64,000 nucleotides of DNA from Selenomonas sp. ND2010 (GTDB lineage Bacteria > Bacillota > Negativicutes > Selenomonadales > Selenomonadaceae). Position 1 is the stretch's first letter; the number at the start of each line of letters is the position of its first letter. The stretch is from the NCBI RefSeq assembly GCF_000702005.1, contig NZ_JNKI01000009.1, positions 1-64,000 of the forward strand, in the 5' to 3' direction. The translations under genes and the position numbers were made by a program. The notes beneath the pieces are model-generated. The model ran no database searches, had not been told where the DNA came from, and saw only the letters and a list, made by a program, of their open reading frames with translations. Below are positions 16,974-26,528 of this stretch, in pieces.

Positions 16974-19214
16974 TTGACTGCAGCCGCAACGAAAACCAAG
17001 ACAAAAGCAAAGGCGAAAGCAAAATCCAAAGTCAAGAAGACCTTGGTCATCGTAGAGTCGCCCGCTAAGGCTAAGACGATTGAAAAATATCTTGGGCGCA
17101 AATATATGGTACGTGCCTCGATGGGGCATTTGCGCGATTTGCCGAAAAGTCAGTTCGGTATTGATGTCGACAATGATTTTGAGCCCAAATACATAAATAT
17201 TCGCGGCAAAGGCGATCTCATCAAAGCGCTGAAAAAGGATGCTAAGAATGCGGATAAAGTATATTTAGCAAGCGACCCGGATCGTGAGGGAGAGGCAATT
17301 GCCTGGCATCTTTCCTATATTTTAGGTTTAGATCCAGAGAAAGACTGCCGGATTGTATTTAACGAAATCACGAAGCCAGCCATTCAGGATGCGGTTAAGC
17401 ATCCCCGGTCCATCAATATTGATCAGGTGGATGCTCAGCAGGCAAGACGCATGCTGGACCGTATTGTGGGGTATAAACTGTCACCGCTTCTTTGGCGAAA
17501 GGTTCGTAAGGGCTTGTCGGCAGGACGCGTGCAGTCGGTTACAGTAAAACTCATTTGCGACCGGGAAAAAGAAATTCAGGCCTTTGATTCTGTGGAATAT
17601 TGGACCGTTGGATTGAAGCTGCGCAAAGAGAAATCGGCGATGTTCGATGCAGAACTCACGCAGGTAGATGGCAAAAAACTGGATCTTCATAACGAACGAG
17701 AAACCAAGGAACTGCTCCTTGATTTTAATAAGCAAGAGCTCAAGGTAGCTGCCGTGAAGAAGAGTGAGCGCCGCCGCAAGCCATCGGCGCCGTTTACGAC
17801 GAGTTCTCTTCAGCAGGACGCCGCGCGTAAGCTTGGCTTTACCTCGCGCAAGACGATGATGCTGGCACAGCAGCTCTATGAAGGAATAGAATTGGGCCGT
17901 CATGGCGCAACAGGTCTAATCACTTACATGCGTACGGATTCGACGCGTCTTTCTGACTTAGCACAGAATGATGCTCGGGCCTTTATTGGCGAGCAGTTTG
18001 GTGAGGAATTTGTTCCACCCAAACCGAATGTATACTCCGCGGGGAAAAAGGCACAGGATGCTCATGAGGCAATTCGGCCGACAAATGTTACGCTGACGCC
18101 GGAGACAATTGAAAAATTCCTTAATAAAGACCAGCTCAAATTATATACGTTGATTTGGCAGCGGTTCACGGCAAGTCAAATGACAGCGGCTGTTTACGAT
18201 ACGATGAGTATTTCCATCAAGGCGGGAGAACGTTATACGGTACGAGCTGCGGGCTCTAAATTGAAGTTTGCCGGCTTTACAGCCGTTTATGCTGGGGCGG
18301 ATTCCACCAAAAAGGAAAAAGATGTTGTTCTTCCGGAACTGGCGGAAGGCGATGTTTTGACTACGGCGAAAACGCTTCCGCAGCAGCATTTCACGGAACC
18401 GCCACCGCGCTATAATGATGCATCGCTGGTAAAGACGTTGGAGGAAAAAGAAATCGGACGTCCGAGTACCTATGCGCCAATTATTGAGACGATACAGGCG
18501 CGTGGTTACGTGCAGCGTATCGATAAGCATTTTCAGCCTACGGAGTTAGGGTTTGTCGTAGTGGATATGCTCGAAGAGTATTTTAAAAATATTGTTGATG
18601 TAAAATTTACGGCCAATTTGGAAAATGAGCTCGATGAAATTGCCGAAGGAAAAGTGGAGAAGAACAATCTGCTGCGGGAGTTTTATGGTCCGTTTGAGAC
18701 AACTTTGGAAAAAGCCGACGAAGCTATCGGTCATGTTGAACTCCCGGTAGAAGTATCGGATGTGAAATGTGAACTCTGTGGTCGTATGATGGTGGTAAAG
18801 CAGGGAAGATTCGGCAAGTTCTTGGCTTGTCCGGGATTCCCGGATTGCCGCAATACCAAACCGCTGCTGGTGGATACAGGGGTTAAATGCCCGAAATGCG
18901 GCGGTCCTATCGTAGAGCGAAAAACTCGTCGTGGCCGGAATTTTTATGGTTGCAAGAATTATCCGGAGTGTGATTATACGACTTGGGATCAGCCGCAAAA
19001 AGAGACTTGTCCGAAGTGCGGTGCATTTATGCTTAAACATCACTATAAAAATGGGCGGGCCTTGCTTTATTGTAGCAATGATGCGTGTGAGACCCGTATT
19101 GACCACCCCATTAATAAGGAATTGGATAAGATGCGTCAGCGGGCAGAAGCCAAAAAGGCTCGTGATGCAGAGAAGGCAGCCAAGGCTGCAAAAGAGGAAA
19201 AGAAAAAGGAATGA
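16974..19214 (+). CDS. topA: DNA topoisomerase I
   Basis: A type IA topoisomerase that relaxes negative supercoils. Features of the 746-residue product: a Lys/Thr/Ala-rich tail ([17 protein letters not shown]) at the very N-terminus, the Toprim domain with [17 protein letters not shown] and [14 protein letters not shown], the active-site Tyr in [10 protein letters not shown], and three C-terminal four-Cys zinc fingers (CELCGRMM...[15 protein letters not shown]...[15 protein letters not shown]...CSNDAC), then a charged Lys/Ala tail. The start is TTG 16974, after AGGGAG at 16961-16966; an in-frame ATG at 16932 lies inside dprA. Its stop overlaps trmFO by four bases. Confidence 0.97.
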   Translation: MTAAATKTKTKAKAKAKSKVKKTLVIVESPAKAKTIEKYLGRKYMVRASMGHLRDLPKSQFGIDVDNDFEPKYINIRGKGDLIKALKKDAKNADKVYLASDPDREGEAIAWHLSYILGLDPEKDCRIVFNEITKPAIQDAVKHPRSINIDQVDAQQARRMLDRIVGYKLSPLLWRKVRKGLSAGRVQSVTVKLICDREKEIQAFDSVEYWTVGLKLRKEKSAMFDAELTQVDGKKLDLHNERETKELLLDFNKQELKVAAVKKSERRRKPSAPFTTSSLQQDAARKLGFTSRKTMMLAQQLYEGIELGRHGATGLITYMRTDSTRLSDLAQNDARAFIGEQFGEEFVPPKPNVYSAGKKAQDAHEAIRPTNVTLTPETIEKFLNKDQLKLYTLIWQRFTASQMTAAVYDTMSISIKAGERYTVRAAGSKLKFAGFTAVYAGADSTKKEKDVVLPELAEGDVLTTAKTLPQQHFTEPPPRYNDASLVKTLEEKEIGRPSTYAPIIETIQARGYVQRIDKHFQPTELGFVVVDMLEEYFKNIVDVKFTANLENELDEIAEGKVEKNNLLREFYGPFETTLEKADEAIGHVELPVEVSDVKCELCGRMMVVKQGRFGKFLACPGFPDCRNTKPLLVDTGVKCPKCGGPIVERKTRRGRNFYGCKNYPECDYTTWDQPQKETCPKCGAFMLKHHYKNGRALLYCSNDACETRIDHPINKELDKMRQRAEAKKARDAEKAAKAAKEEKKKE

Positions 19215-20545
19215 AAAAAGTTATCATCATAGGAGCTGGTCTGGCTGGCTCTGAAGCAGCCTGGCAGGCAGCAGAACTTGGTGCAGAGGTAACCCTCTAT
19301 GAAATGCGTCCGGTCAAATCGACGCCGGCGCATAAGACAGCAGGCTTTGCCGAATTAGTTTGCAGCAATTCGCTGCGTGGCGCAGGCTTGGAGAATGCCG
19401 TAGGTGTTCTAAAAGAAGAAATGCGCCGGCTCCATTCGATTATTATGGAGGCAGCGGATGCCACGAAGGTTCCTGCTGGTGGGGCTTTGGCTGTTGATCG
19501 TCATGGTTTTAGCGACTATGTGACGAAAAAGGTGTCGGAGCATCCGCGAATTACTGTTATCCATGAAGAGTTGGAGCGTATTCCGTTATGGGAAGATGCA
19601 ATAACGGTCGTGGCCAGCGGTCCGTTGACCGATGGGAAATTAGCCGAAGATGTGGCTGCTCGTACTGGAAACGATTCGTTGTATTTCTATGATGCCGCGG
19701 CACCGATTGTCAGTATCGATTCTGTAGATATGAGCAAAGCTTATCGAGCCTCCCGTTATGGAAAAGGTGAGGCGGCTTATATCAACTGTCCAATGACAAA
19801 GGAAGAATATGAGTCATTCTGGACGGAGTTGGTAAATGCGGAAAAGGCACCAACAAAAGATTTTGAGAAAGAAAAATTTTTTGAGGGCTGCATGCCGGTG
19901 GAAGTTATGGCTAGCCGGGGAAAGGATACCTTGCTATACGGTCCACTCAAGCCGGTCGGGTTGGAACATCCGGAGACGGGCGTCCGGCCGCATGCTGTCG
20001 TTCAGCTTCGTCAGGATAATGCCAGTGCGACACTCTACAACATCGTCGGGTTTCAGACCCATCTGAAATGGCCGGAACAGCGTCGGGTGTTTGGCATGAT
20101 TCCGGGCCTAGAGCATGCGGAATTTCTGCGCTATGGTGTTATGCACCGCAATACGTTCTTGAATTCCCCTAAGCATATGCGGCCGACGCTGCAGCTCCGT
20201 GGAGAAGATGCACTGCTCTTTGCCGGTCAGATGACCGGAGTCGAGGGCTATATCGAGTCGGCATCGTCAGGGCTCATTGCCGGCATCAATGCCGCGCGCC
20301 TGGCCATGGGGAAAGAACCGCTGGTATTCCCCGAGGAAACCTGCCATGGCGCACTATGTCACTATATCACGACTAGTGAGGCCAAGCATTTCCAGCCCAT
20401 GAACGTGAATTTTGGCATCCTGCCGGAAATTGATATGCGCAATGAAAACGGCAAATACATTAAAGACAAAAAACTAAAAAAACAGCGTCTGGCAGAACGG
20501 GCTTTGAACGCGATTGAAATGTTTAAGGATAAGATTGGAGAGTAA
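19211..20545 (+). CDS. trmFO: methylenetetrahydrofolate-tRNA (uracil-5-)-methyltransferase TrmFO
   Basis: A folate- and FAD-dependent enzyme that makes m5U54 in the tRNA T loop. The 444-residue product starts [23 protein letters not shown], the dinucleotide-binding motif, followed by the family hallmark CSNSLRG with a catalytic Cys, [14 protein letters not shown] with the second Cys, and [25 protein letters not shown] near the C-terminus. ATG 19211 overlaps the topA stop. The topA-trmFO pair is as in Bacillus. Confidence 0.96.
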   Translation: MKKVIIIGAGLAGSEAAWQAAELGAEVTLYEMRPVKSTPAHKTAGFAELVCSNSLRGAGLENAVGVLKEEMRRLHSIIMEAADATKVPAGGALAVDRHGFSDYVTKKVSEHPRITVIHEELERIPLWEDAITVVASGPLTDGKLAEDVAARTGNDSLYFYDAAAPIVSIDSVDMSKAYRASRYGKGEAAYINCPMTKEEYESFWTELVNAEKAPTKDFEKEKFFEGCMPVEVMASRGKDTLLYGPLKPVGLEHPETGVRPHAVVQLRQDNASATLYNIVGFQTHLKWPEQRRVFGMIPGLEHAEFLRYGVMHRNTFLNSPKHMRPTLQLRGEDALLFAGQMTGVEGYIESASSGLIAGINAARLAMGKEPLVFPEETCHGALCHYITTSEAKHFQPMNVNFGILPEIDMRNENGKYIKDKKLKKQRLAERALNAIEMFKDKIGE

Positions 20546-20549
20546 TGCC

Positions 20550-21092
20550 ATGGAGACACAATTTCATGCAACCACAATCTGTGCGGTTCGAAAAAACGGG
20601 AAAATAGCCATTGCAGGGGATGGTCAGGTTACCTTTGGGGAACATACCATCATGAAGGCGAATGCCCGCAAGGTACGTCGTCTATATCACAATAAGATTC
20701 TGGCTGGCTTTGCCGGTTCGGTAGCCGATGCTTTTACGTTATTTGAGAAATTCGAGGCAAAGCTGGAGTCGTATAATGGCAATTTACAGCGTGCAGCTGT
20801 GGAATTGGCAAAAGAATGGCGGACGGATAAGGTGCTTCGCAAATTGGAAGCGTTGCTTTTGGTAGCAGATCAGGATACGATGCTGATGTTATCCGGAAAT
20901 GGTGAAGTAATCGAGCCGGATGGCGATGTGGCGGCGATTGGTTCTGGTGGTTTTTATGCGTTATCCGCAGGTAGAGCAATGGTCAAACATACGGACATGA
21001 GTGCTGGTGAGATTGCGAAGGAAGCGTTGTCGATTGCCGCAGATATCTGCGTCTACACGAATCACAACATCAAGGTGGAGGAACTGGACTAA
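20550..21092 (+). CDS. hslV: ATP-dependent protease subunit HslV
   Basis: The proteolytic chamber of the HslVU (ClpQY) complex. The 180-residue product begins [30 protein letters not shown]; after removal of a short propeptide the conserved Thr pair would provide the N-terminal nucleophile, the usual arrangement for bacterial Hsl[15 protein letters not shown] and the C-terminal [10 protein letters not shown] are also conserved. The start is ATG 20550 (GGAGAG at 20537-20542). Unlike in B. subtilis no xerC/codV stands between trmFO and hslV. Its stop overlaps the hslU start by one base. Confidence 0.96.
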   Translation: METQFHATTICAVRKNGKIAIAGDGQVTFGEHTIMKANARKVRRLYHNKILAGFAGSVADAFTLFEKFEAKLESYNGNLQRAAVELAKEWRTDKVLRKLEALLLVADQDTMLMLSGNGEVIEPDGDVAAIGSGGFYALSAGRAMVKHTDMSAGEIAKEALSIAADICVYTNHNIKVEELD

Positions 21093-22483
21093 TGGAAGAA
21101 ATTGGTGTAAATGAACAGACTCCGCGTCAGATCGTGGAAGAACTCAATAAATACATCGTTGGACAAGATGAGGCTAAGCGCTCGGTAGCAATTGCCCTGC
21201 GCAATCGTTGGCGAAGCCGACAACTGGCAGCGGATATGAAGGAAGAAGTCATTCCCAAGAACATCCTGATGATTGGCTCTACCGGTGTGGGCAAAACGGA
21301 AATAGCCCGCCGTCTGGCCAAATTAGTTCGGGCTCCATTCATAAAGGTGGAGGCGACCAAATTTACCGAAGTGGGTTATGTGGGGCGTGATGTTGAATCG
21401 ATGATCCGGGATTTGGCTGAGACTGCGGTAAGGATGGTTCGCCAGCAGCGCATCGAAGAGGTCCAGGAAAAGGCAACGGAATTGGCTGAGGAACGGATCC
21501 TCGATGTTTTTGTGCCGGAACAAAAGAAATCCCAAAATCCGCTCGGAAGACTTTTCGGAGTCGAGGAAGAGACAAAAGAAGAGACCGAGCCGGAGCCGAA
21601 GTATCAGGCGGGAAGAGAATGGGTTCGCAAGCGTCTGGAAAATGGCGAGCTCGAACAGGAAATCATTGAAATCGATGTCGAAGAATCTGGCAAGCCAATG
21701 GTTGGCATGTTTGCTGGTTCAAGTCTTGAAGGCATGGGCGATAACCTTCAGGATATGATTGGCAATCTCATGCCCAAACGCCATAAAAAACGCAAGGTGA
21801 CTGTGGAACAGGCAAGAAAAATTTTTACGCAGGAAGAAGCGAACCGCTTGATTGATATGGAGGCGGTTGCGGATGAGGCGATAAAAGTTGCGGAGCACAG
21901 CGGTATCGTTTTTCTGGATGAAATTGATAAAGTTGCTGTCAAGGGAAATTCCTCAGGAGCTGATGTGTCCCGTGAAGGCGTTCAGCGGGATATATTGCCA
22001 ATCGTTGAGGGTTCAACCGTTATGACGAAATACGGCCCGTTAAAGACGGATCATGTGCTTTTTATTGCTGCGGGGGCTTTCCATATGGCAAAGCCATCGG
22101 ATCTCATTCCGGAACTGCAGGGGCGTTTTCCGATTCGTGTGGAACTTAAATCCCTGCGCAAGGAGGATTTTGAAAAGATACTTATCGAACCACGCAATGC
22201 ATTGCTCAAGCAATATGAAGCGCTCCTGGAGACCGAGGGTGTGAATCTGTCTTTTGCACCGGATGCGATTTCCCGATTGGCGCAACTGGCTTGTGATGTC
22301 AATGAACAGGCCGAGGATATCGGCGCTCGCCGGTTGCACACCTTGCTGGAAAAACTGCTGGAGGAGATAAGCTTTTCCGCACCAGAACTTGAGGAGAAAC
22401 AGGTTGTTATCGATGCTGCGTATGTGGATAAGCAGCTTTCGGATATCGTAGTGAACCGGGATCTTTCCCAGTTTATCTTGTAA
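21092..22483 (+). CDS. hslU: ATP-dependent protease ATPase subunit HslU
   Basis: The AAA+ unfoldase that feeds HslV. The 463 residues show the N-terminal [33 protein letters not shown], Walker [10 protein letters not shown], the pore motif [12 protein letters not shown], an inserted I-domain rich in E/K (about residues 115-240), Walker [10 protein letters not shown] with [20 protein letters not shown], and a C-terminal sensor region with [19 protein letters not shown]. Translation starts at ATG 21092, within the hslV stop (TAATG), so the two subunits are coupled. Confidence 0.97.
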   Translation: MEEIGVNEQTPRQIVEELNKYIVGQDEAKRSVAIALRNRWRSRQLAADMKEEVIPKNILMIGSTGVGKTEIARRLAKLVRAPFIKVEATKFTEVGYVGRDVESMIRDLAETAVRMVRQQRIEEVQEKATELAEERILDVFVPEQKKSQNPLGRLFGVEEETKEETEPEPKYQAGREWVRKRLENGELEQEIIEIDVEESGKPMVGMFAGSSLEGMGDNLQDMIGNLMPKRHKKRKVTVEQARKIFTQEEANRLIDMEAVADEAIKVAEHSGIVFLDEIDKVAVKGNSSGADVSREGVQRDILPIVEGSTVMTKYGPLKTDHVLFIAAGAFHMAKPSDLIPELQGRFPIRVELKSLRKEDFEKILIEPRNALLKQYEALLETEGVNLSFAPDAISRLAQLACDVNEQAEDIGARRLHTLLEKLLEEISFSAPELEEKQVVIDAAYVDKQLSDIVVNRDLSQFIL

Positions 22484-22499
22484 CGGATATGGTTCAAGA

Positions 22500-22530
22500 A
22501 ACTAAGGACCTGAGACTCAGGTCCTTAGTT
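22500..22530 (+). terminator. intrinsic terminator after hslU
   Basis: Fifteen-base arms (22500-22514 and 22516-22530), nearly a full palindrome, followed by T-rich TTTCTT. It separates the topA-hslU transcript from codY. Confidence 0.7.
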
Positions 22531-22543
22531 TCTTGCGTAGGGG

Positions 22544-22558
22544 AATATTTCGAAAATT
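22544..22558 (+). promoter_or_regulatory. possible CodY box upstream of codY
   Basis: The 15 bases match 12 of 15 positions of the CodY consensus AATTTTCWGAAAATT, including the complete right half GAAAATT. Two poorer copies lie at about 22587-22601 and 22659-22673. Autoregulation is an inference. Confidence 0.35.
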
Positions 22559-22686
22559 TAATTAAAAATATTGTTCAGCATCTATGATTATTTTGAAAAA
22601 TGTGATAAAATAGCCTTAACAATGCGATGGTTGCTTTATGGAACGGATATTGTGTATCGGAATATTTTGAAAAGGAGAAAATCTAA

Positions 22687-23463
22687 ATGGCATCATTACT
22701 GGAAAAAACAAGAAAAATTAACCGTCTGCTCCAGCGTTCGGAAAATGTTGAGTACGACGGCATTTCCCGTGTTCTCAGCAATGTACTCGGGGCAAATGTT
22801 TACATTACCAACCGCAAAGGAAAAATTTTCGGCTACGCCTTTGTCGATGATTTTGAGTGCGATTTGATGGTAGATAAAGTCATCAATCAGGGAGAGTTTC
22901 CTAAGCACTATGTAAACTGGCTTATCCGCATGGATGAGACAAATGCAAATCTGCGTTCGAAGACAGGCATGTGCGCATACGAAGAAAATACGAAATGTAT
23001 GTTCAATGGCAAGAATACGACGATTGTCCCGATTTACGGTGTCGGTGAACGAATTGGTACGCTTATTGTGGCAAAATACGATGAGGAATTTACCGATGAT
23101 GATTTGCTCCTTTGTGAGTATGGTGCAACAGTTGTCGGTATGGAGATGCTCCGTGACCATGCGGAGAAGATCGAAATCGAGGCACGTAAAAAGGCAACGG
23201 TTCAGATTGCACTCAATACGCTTTCGTTCTCAGAGCGTAAAGCTGCTATTGCAATCTTGTCGGCACTTCAGGACACGGAAGGTTATCTCGTAGCATCGAA
23301 AATTGCCGACAAAGTCCGGATTACGCGTTCCGTCATTGTCAATGCGCTGCGGAAATTTGAGTCGGCTGGTGTGATTACCTCAAAATCGCTGGGTATGAAG
23401 GGAACTTATATAAAAGTCCTTAATGAATATCTCTTGGATGAAGTTCAGAAATTGAAAGATTAA
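22687..23463 (+). CDS. codY: GTP- and branched-chain amino acid-sensing transcriptional repressor CodY
   Basis: A global regulator of Firmicutes that represses amino-acid synthesis, motility and competence genes while GTP and Ile/Leu/Val are abundant. The 258-residue product has the N-terminal GAF domain (SLLEKTRKINRLLQRS, ISRVLSNVLGANVYITNRKGKIFGYAF) and a C-terminal winged helix-turn-helix (VASKIADKVRITRSVIVNALRKFESAGVITSKSLGMKGTYIKVLN). Start ATG 22687, with AAAAGGAG at 22670-22677. Its place directly before flgB repeats the Bacillus order. A terminator at 23474-23509 separates it from the flagellar operon. Confidence 0.96.
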   Translation: MASLLEKTRKINRLLQRSENVEYDGISRVLSNVLGANVYITNRKGKIFGYAFVDDFECDLMVDKVINQGEFPKHYVNWLIRMDETNANLRSKTGMCAYEENTKCMFNGKNTTIVPIYGVGERIGTLIVAKYDEEFTDDDLLLCEYGATVVGMEMLRDHAEKIEIEARKKATVQIALNTLSFSERKAAIAILSALQDTEGYLVASKIADKVRITRSVIVNALRKFESAGVITSKSLGMKGTYIKVLNEYLLDEVQKLKD

Positions 23464-23473
23464 CTTTTCGGTT

Positions 23474-23509
23474 GAAGGCTGGTACAAATTGTATTAGCCT
23501 TCTTTTTTT
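23474..23509 (+). terminator. intrinsic terminator after codY
   Basis: Arms GAAGGCT (23474-23480) and AGCCTTC (23496-23502), 15-base loop, then seven T. I could not find a convincing promoter between this hairpin and flgB. Confidence 0.75.
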
Positions 23510-23648
23510 GGCAAAAAAATGAAATAGGACCCTTCTAAAAAGAAGAAAAAAATGATAAAATTTGAAGGAGTTGCAGGGGTTATGTAGAAAATAAATAAAA
23601 GGTAACTATGAACGGGTGCTAAAATCCGAGAGAGGATGTGATTCTGGA

Positions 23649-24071
23649 ATGCTGGAACAAATCATGAATTCGCCGAACTTCGACTATCTGGGCCGTGGCC
23701 TACAGGCTGCCAATTTGCGCCATGAAGTCATCAGTAATAATATCGCTAATGTCAATACGCCGAACTTTAAGAGAAGTGCGGTAAATTTTGAAGACTTGCT
23801 GGCGAAGGAAATGCATCTGGGAGATAGCAGCAGACGCGTACAGATGGTACGTACCCATGACCGCCATCTGCCTATGGCAATGCCAGGAAAGGTTCATGCG
23901 GTAATCGAAGAGGACGGCACGACAACTATGCGTGTAGATAACAACAACGTCGATATCGATATCGAGATGGCAAGTCTTGCCAAGAACCAGCTCTATTACA
24001 ATGCCATGTCCACAGAGTTGGGGAGCTTTATGACGAAGATGAAAAATGTTATCACCAGCGGTCAGAGCTGA
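23649..24071 (+). CDS. flgB: flagellar basal-body rod protein FlgB
   Basis: A component of the proximal rod. The 140-residue product carries the rod/hook N-terminal motif LQAANLRHEVISNNIANVNTPNFKRSAVNFEDLL (about residues 16-50) and the amphipathic C-terminal helix MASLAKNQLYYNAMSTELGSFMTKMKNVI needed for axial assembly. The start chosen is ATG 23649; GAGAGGA at 23630-23636 is about 12 bases away, rather long. It is the first gene of the fla/che operon, placed after codY as in B. subtilis. Confidence 0.94.
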   Translation: MLEQIMNSPNFDYLGRGLQAANLRHEVISNNIANVNTPNFKRSAVNFEDLLAKEMHLGDSSRRVQMVRTHDRHLPMAMPGKVHAVIEEDGTTTMRVDNNNVDIDIEMASLAKNQLYYNAMSTELGSFMTKMKNVITSGQS

Positions 24072-24096
24072 TGATGGGAGATAGAGGAGAAACTTT

Positions 24097-24548
24097 ATGA
24101 GCATGTTCTTGGGAATCGATGCAGCAGCGTCGGGACTTACAGCTGAGCGTCTTCGCATGGATGTTATTTCCAATAATATCGCGAATGCCAATACAACAAG
24201 AACTCAGGAAGGCGGTGCATATCACCGCCGTTATGTGGTTTTTGAGCCGCGTGCAAAATCGGGAAATAGTTTTTCTAGTTTTTTGCAGCGTTCGGTCAAT
24301 AAATTAGAAGCTGGAGATGGCGTTCGTGCTGTGAGCATTGGCACGGATGACACGCAGGGGCCACTGGTATATGACCCTTCGGACATCCTGATGCGAATGC
24401 GCAGGGGTATGTGGAACGGCCAAATGTCAATATCGTAGCCGAAATGGTTGATATGATTACAGCTTCACGTGCTTACGAGGCGAATACGACTACCATTAAT
24501 GCTGCGAAGTCCATGGTAACAAAGGCATTAGAGATGGGCAGCAAGTAA
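24097..24548 (+). pseudogene. flgC: flgC, flagellar rod protein, interrupted by a frameshift
   Basis: The first frame (24097-24438) begins MSMFLGIDAAASGLTAERLRMDVISNNIANANTTRT, a normal FlgC start, and runs correctly to VYDPSD, then turns into non-FlgC residues and stops at 24438. From 24384 a second frame continues as HPDANAQGYVERPNVNIVAEMVDMI and ITASRAYEANTTTINAAKSM to a stop at 24548, the expected FlgC C-terminus. One base is missing (or two are extra) near 24380-24384. The total of about 150 residues is normal. Either a real mutation, which should abolish motility, or an assembly error; no slippery heptamer suggests programmed frameshifting. Confidence 0.9.
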
Positions 24549-24589
24549 GCAGGAATTTATAGGATATCGGCTTTTGAAAGGACAGAGCT

Positions 24590-24892
24590 ATGGATATACA
24601 AGCATTGCAGATGACACCGGTGTCGATGCACGCCAATAGTCATTTAGGAGAGACCCAGCCCAAAGAAGAAGTAAAAGGCTTTGGAGAGTATTTGAAGGAT
24701 GCGTTGAAGAAAACCAACGAACTCCAGCTGGATTCGGACCGGCAGAATGCACTGCTGGCAGCTGGACAGATTGATGATGTTGCACAGGTGGTTATTGCCA
24801 GCCAAAAGGCTGACATTGCCCTGCAGCTCACCCTTCAGCTTCGGAATCGTGCGATTTCAGCTTATCAGGAAATCATGCGGATGCAGGTATAA
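24590..24892 (+). CDS. fliE: flagellar hook-basal body complex protein FliE
   Basis: A 100-residue linker between the MS ring and the rod, the first substrate of the export apparatus. The conserved second half is visible: FGEYLKDALKKTNELQLDSDRQNALLAAGQIDDVAQVVIASQKADIALQLTLQLRNRAISAYQEIMRMQV, of which the central DVAQVVIA and the end RNRAISAYQEIMRMQV are FliE signatures. AAAGGA at about 24577-24582 precedes ATG 24590. It is intact and follows the frameshifted flgC. Confidence 0.95.
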   Translation: MDIQALQMTPVSMHANSHLGETQPKEEVKGFGEYLKDALKKTNELQLDSDRQNALLAAGQIDDVAQVVIASQKADIALQLTLQLRNRAISAYQEIMRMQV

Positions 24893-24938
24893 TTTTTATA
24901 GCAGATTTAGAAAGAATTGACTTGAAGGGATTGAGATC

Positions 24939-26528
24939 ATGGGAGATTGGAAAGAGCGGTATAAGAACCTGTGGGCCAGGTTCAGCAAACGCCAGCGCTA
25001 TATTATGCTGGGGTCCGCTTTGGCTATTCTCGTTGCTATCATTGGCCTGAGTGCCTGGTATGGCAATAAACCGGATATGGTTCCTCTGTTTACCAATATG
25101 GAAGCAAAGGATGCCGGTGAAGTAGCGGCTAAATTAAAAGAATCAAAAATCAATTACGAAGTGCAGGAAACGAAACAGGGGACAACTATCCTGGTTCCGT
25201 CTAAGAATGTTCATGATGCTCGTTTGGATTTGGCTTCTCAGGGCTTGCCACGGGGAAATAAGGGCTTTGAAATTTTCGATGACAGTAAACTCGGCGTTAC
25301 GGAATTCCAGAACAAGGTCAATTTCCTTCAGGCGTTGCAGGGAGAACTTACTCGGACGATTGAGCAAATCGAAGCAGTGGAAAAAGCCCGTGTTCATATC
25401 GTTCTTCCGGAAGACAGCCTTTACAAGAAAAATGAAAAACCGGCGACGGCATCGATTATGCTTCGTCTCAAGCCGCAGGCTGAACTCAGTAAAAAGGAAA
25501 TCAAGGGAATTGTCAATCTGGCTGCCAACAGTATTCAGGGTCTAAAGCCGGAAAATATTACAATTGTTGATGATACAGGCAAGATTCTCAACGACCCGGA
25601 TGAAAATGAAGAAAACAGCGTTGGGGCAAAGACCATGACGCAGCTCGATATGACCAAGAAGGTTCAGGATAATATTCAAAAGAGCATCCAGACTCTCTTG
25701 GATCAGTCCCTTGGCGAAGGCCGTGCTTTTGCTCGCGTAAATGTTGAGCTTGATTTCGACGATCGCACGACGGATAAACAGACCTTCACACCGGTAGTAG
25801 ATGATTCTGGTATCATTCGCAGTCAGCAGGATGTCAGTGAATCTTATAACGGCACTTCTACTCAGCCGGGAGGAGCTGCTGGCGTTCAGTCGAATGTTCC
25901 GGGGTATGTTGCACAGAATGGAAATTCTAATGCAGAGTATTCCAAAAAGGAATCGACGAAAAACTACGAGATCAATGAAGAAAAATCGAAGGTCGTGGCT
26001 GCACCGGGATCGATTCGCCGCTTGAATGTAGCTGTACTGGTCAATGATGATGTCAATGCAACGCAGCAGGATAGCATCATGCGTACGGTAAGCAGTGCAG
26101 CGGGCATCAATCAGGATCGTGGTGATACGATTTCTGTCGAGCCGCTTCCATTTAGCACGGAACTTCGAGATCGCCGTGCGGCAGAAGAGCAGGCAGCCAA
26201 GGACCGTGAAGACCGTATTTTTTACATGCAGATTGCTGCAGTGCTCTTAGTTCTGGCACTGATTGCCGGTGTCATCATGATGCGCCGCCGCAAGAAACAG
26301 CAAGAACTGGCCGCACTCGAAGAGCAGAAACGTCTCGAAGAGGAGGAAAAGGCACGTTTGGCAGCAGAGAGGGCAGAACGCGTGGATGCTGGAGAAGTTG
26401 GCGAAGAAGAGCTTACCGAAGAGGAACAACGTCATCTTACCGAGAAGCAGACATTGCAGCAGCTCATCGATCAGAAGCCGGCCGAAGTGGCTATGCTTAT
26501 CAAGACTTGGCTTTCGGAGGATGAATAA
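24939..26528 (+). CDS. fliF: flagellar MS-ring protein FliF
   Basis: Forms the membrane ring on which rod and C ring are built. The 529-residue protein has a first membrane helix (about residues 22-45, YIMLGSALAILVAIIGLSAWYG), the YscJ/FliF domain (VPLFTNMEAKDAGEVAAKLKESKINYEV, LASQGLPRGNKGFEIFD, ARVHIVLPEDSLY), a C-terminal FliF domain, a second helix (about 430-452, YMQIAAVLLVLALIAGVIMM) and a cytoplasmic tail ending PAEVAMLIKTWLSEDE, the FliG-binding piece. Its stop touches the fliG start. Complete. Confidence 0.96.
   Translation: MGDWKERYKNLWARFSKRQRYIMLGSALAILVAIIGLSAWYGNKPDMVPLFTNMEAKDAGEVAAKLKESKINYEVQETKQGTTILVPSKNVHDARLDLASQGLPRGNKGFEIFDDSKLGVTEFQNKVNFLQALQGELTRTIEQIEAVEKARVHIVLPEDSLYKKNEKPATASIMLRLKPQAELSKKEIKGIVNLAANSIQGLKPENITIVDDTGKILNDPDENEENSVGAKTMTQLDMTKKVQDNIQKSIQTLLDQSLGEGRAFARVNVELDFDDRTTDKQTFTPVVDDSGIIRSQQDVSESYNGTSTQPGGAAGVQSNVPGYVAQNGNSNAEYSKKESTKNYEINEEKSKVVAAPGSIRRLNVAVLVNDDVNATQQDSIMRTVSSAAGINQDRGDTISVEPLPFSTELRDRRAAEEQAAKDREDRIFYMQIAAVLLVLALIAGVIMMRRRKKQQELAALEEQKRLEEEEKARLAAERAERVDAGEVGEEELTEEEQRHLTEKQTLQQLIDQKPAEVAMLIKTWLSEDE

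Noticed and set aside
24370-24390. Programmed frameshifting in flgC
   Set aside because: No slippery heptamer or downstream stem of the usual kind is visible at the break, so a mutation or sequence error is more likely.
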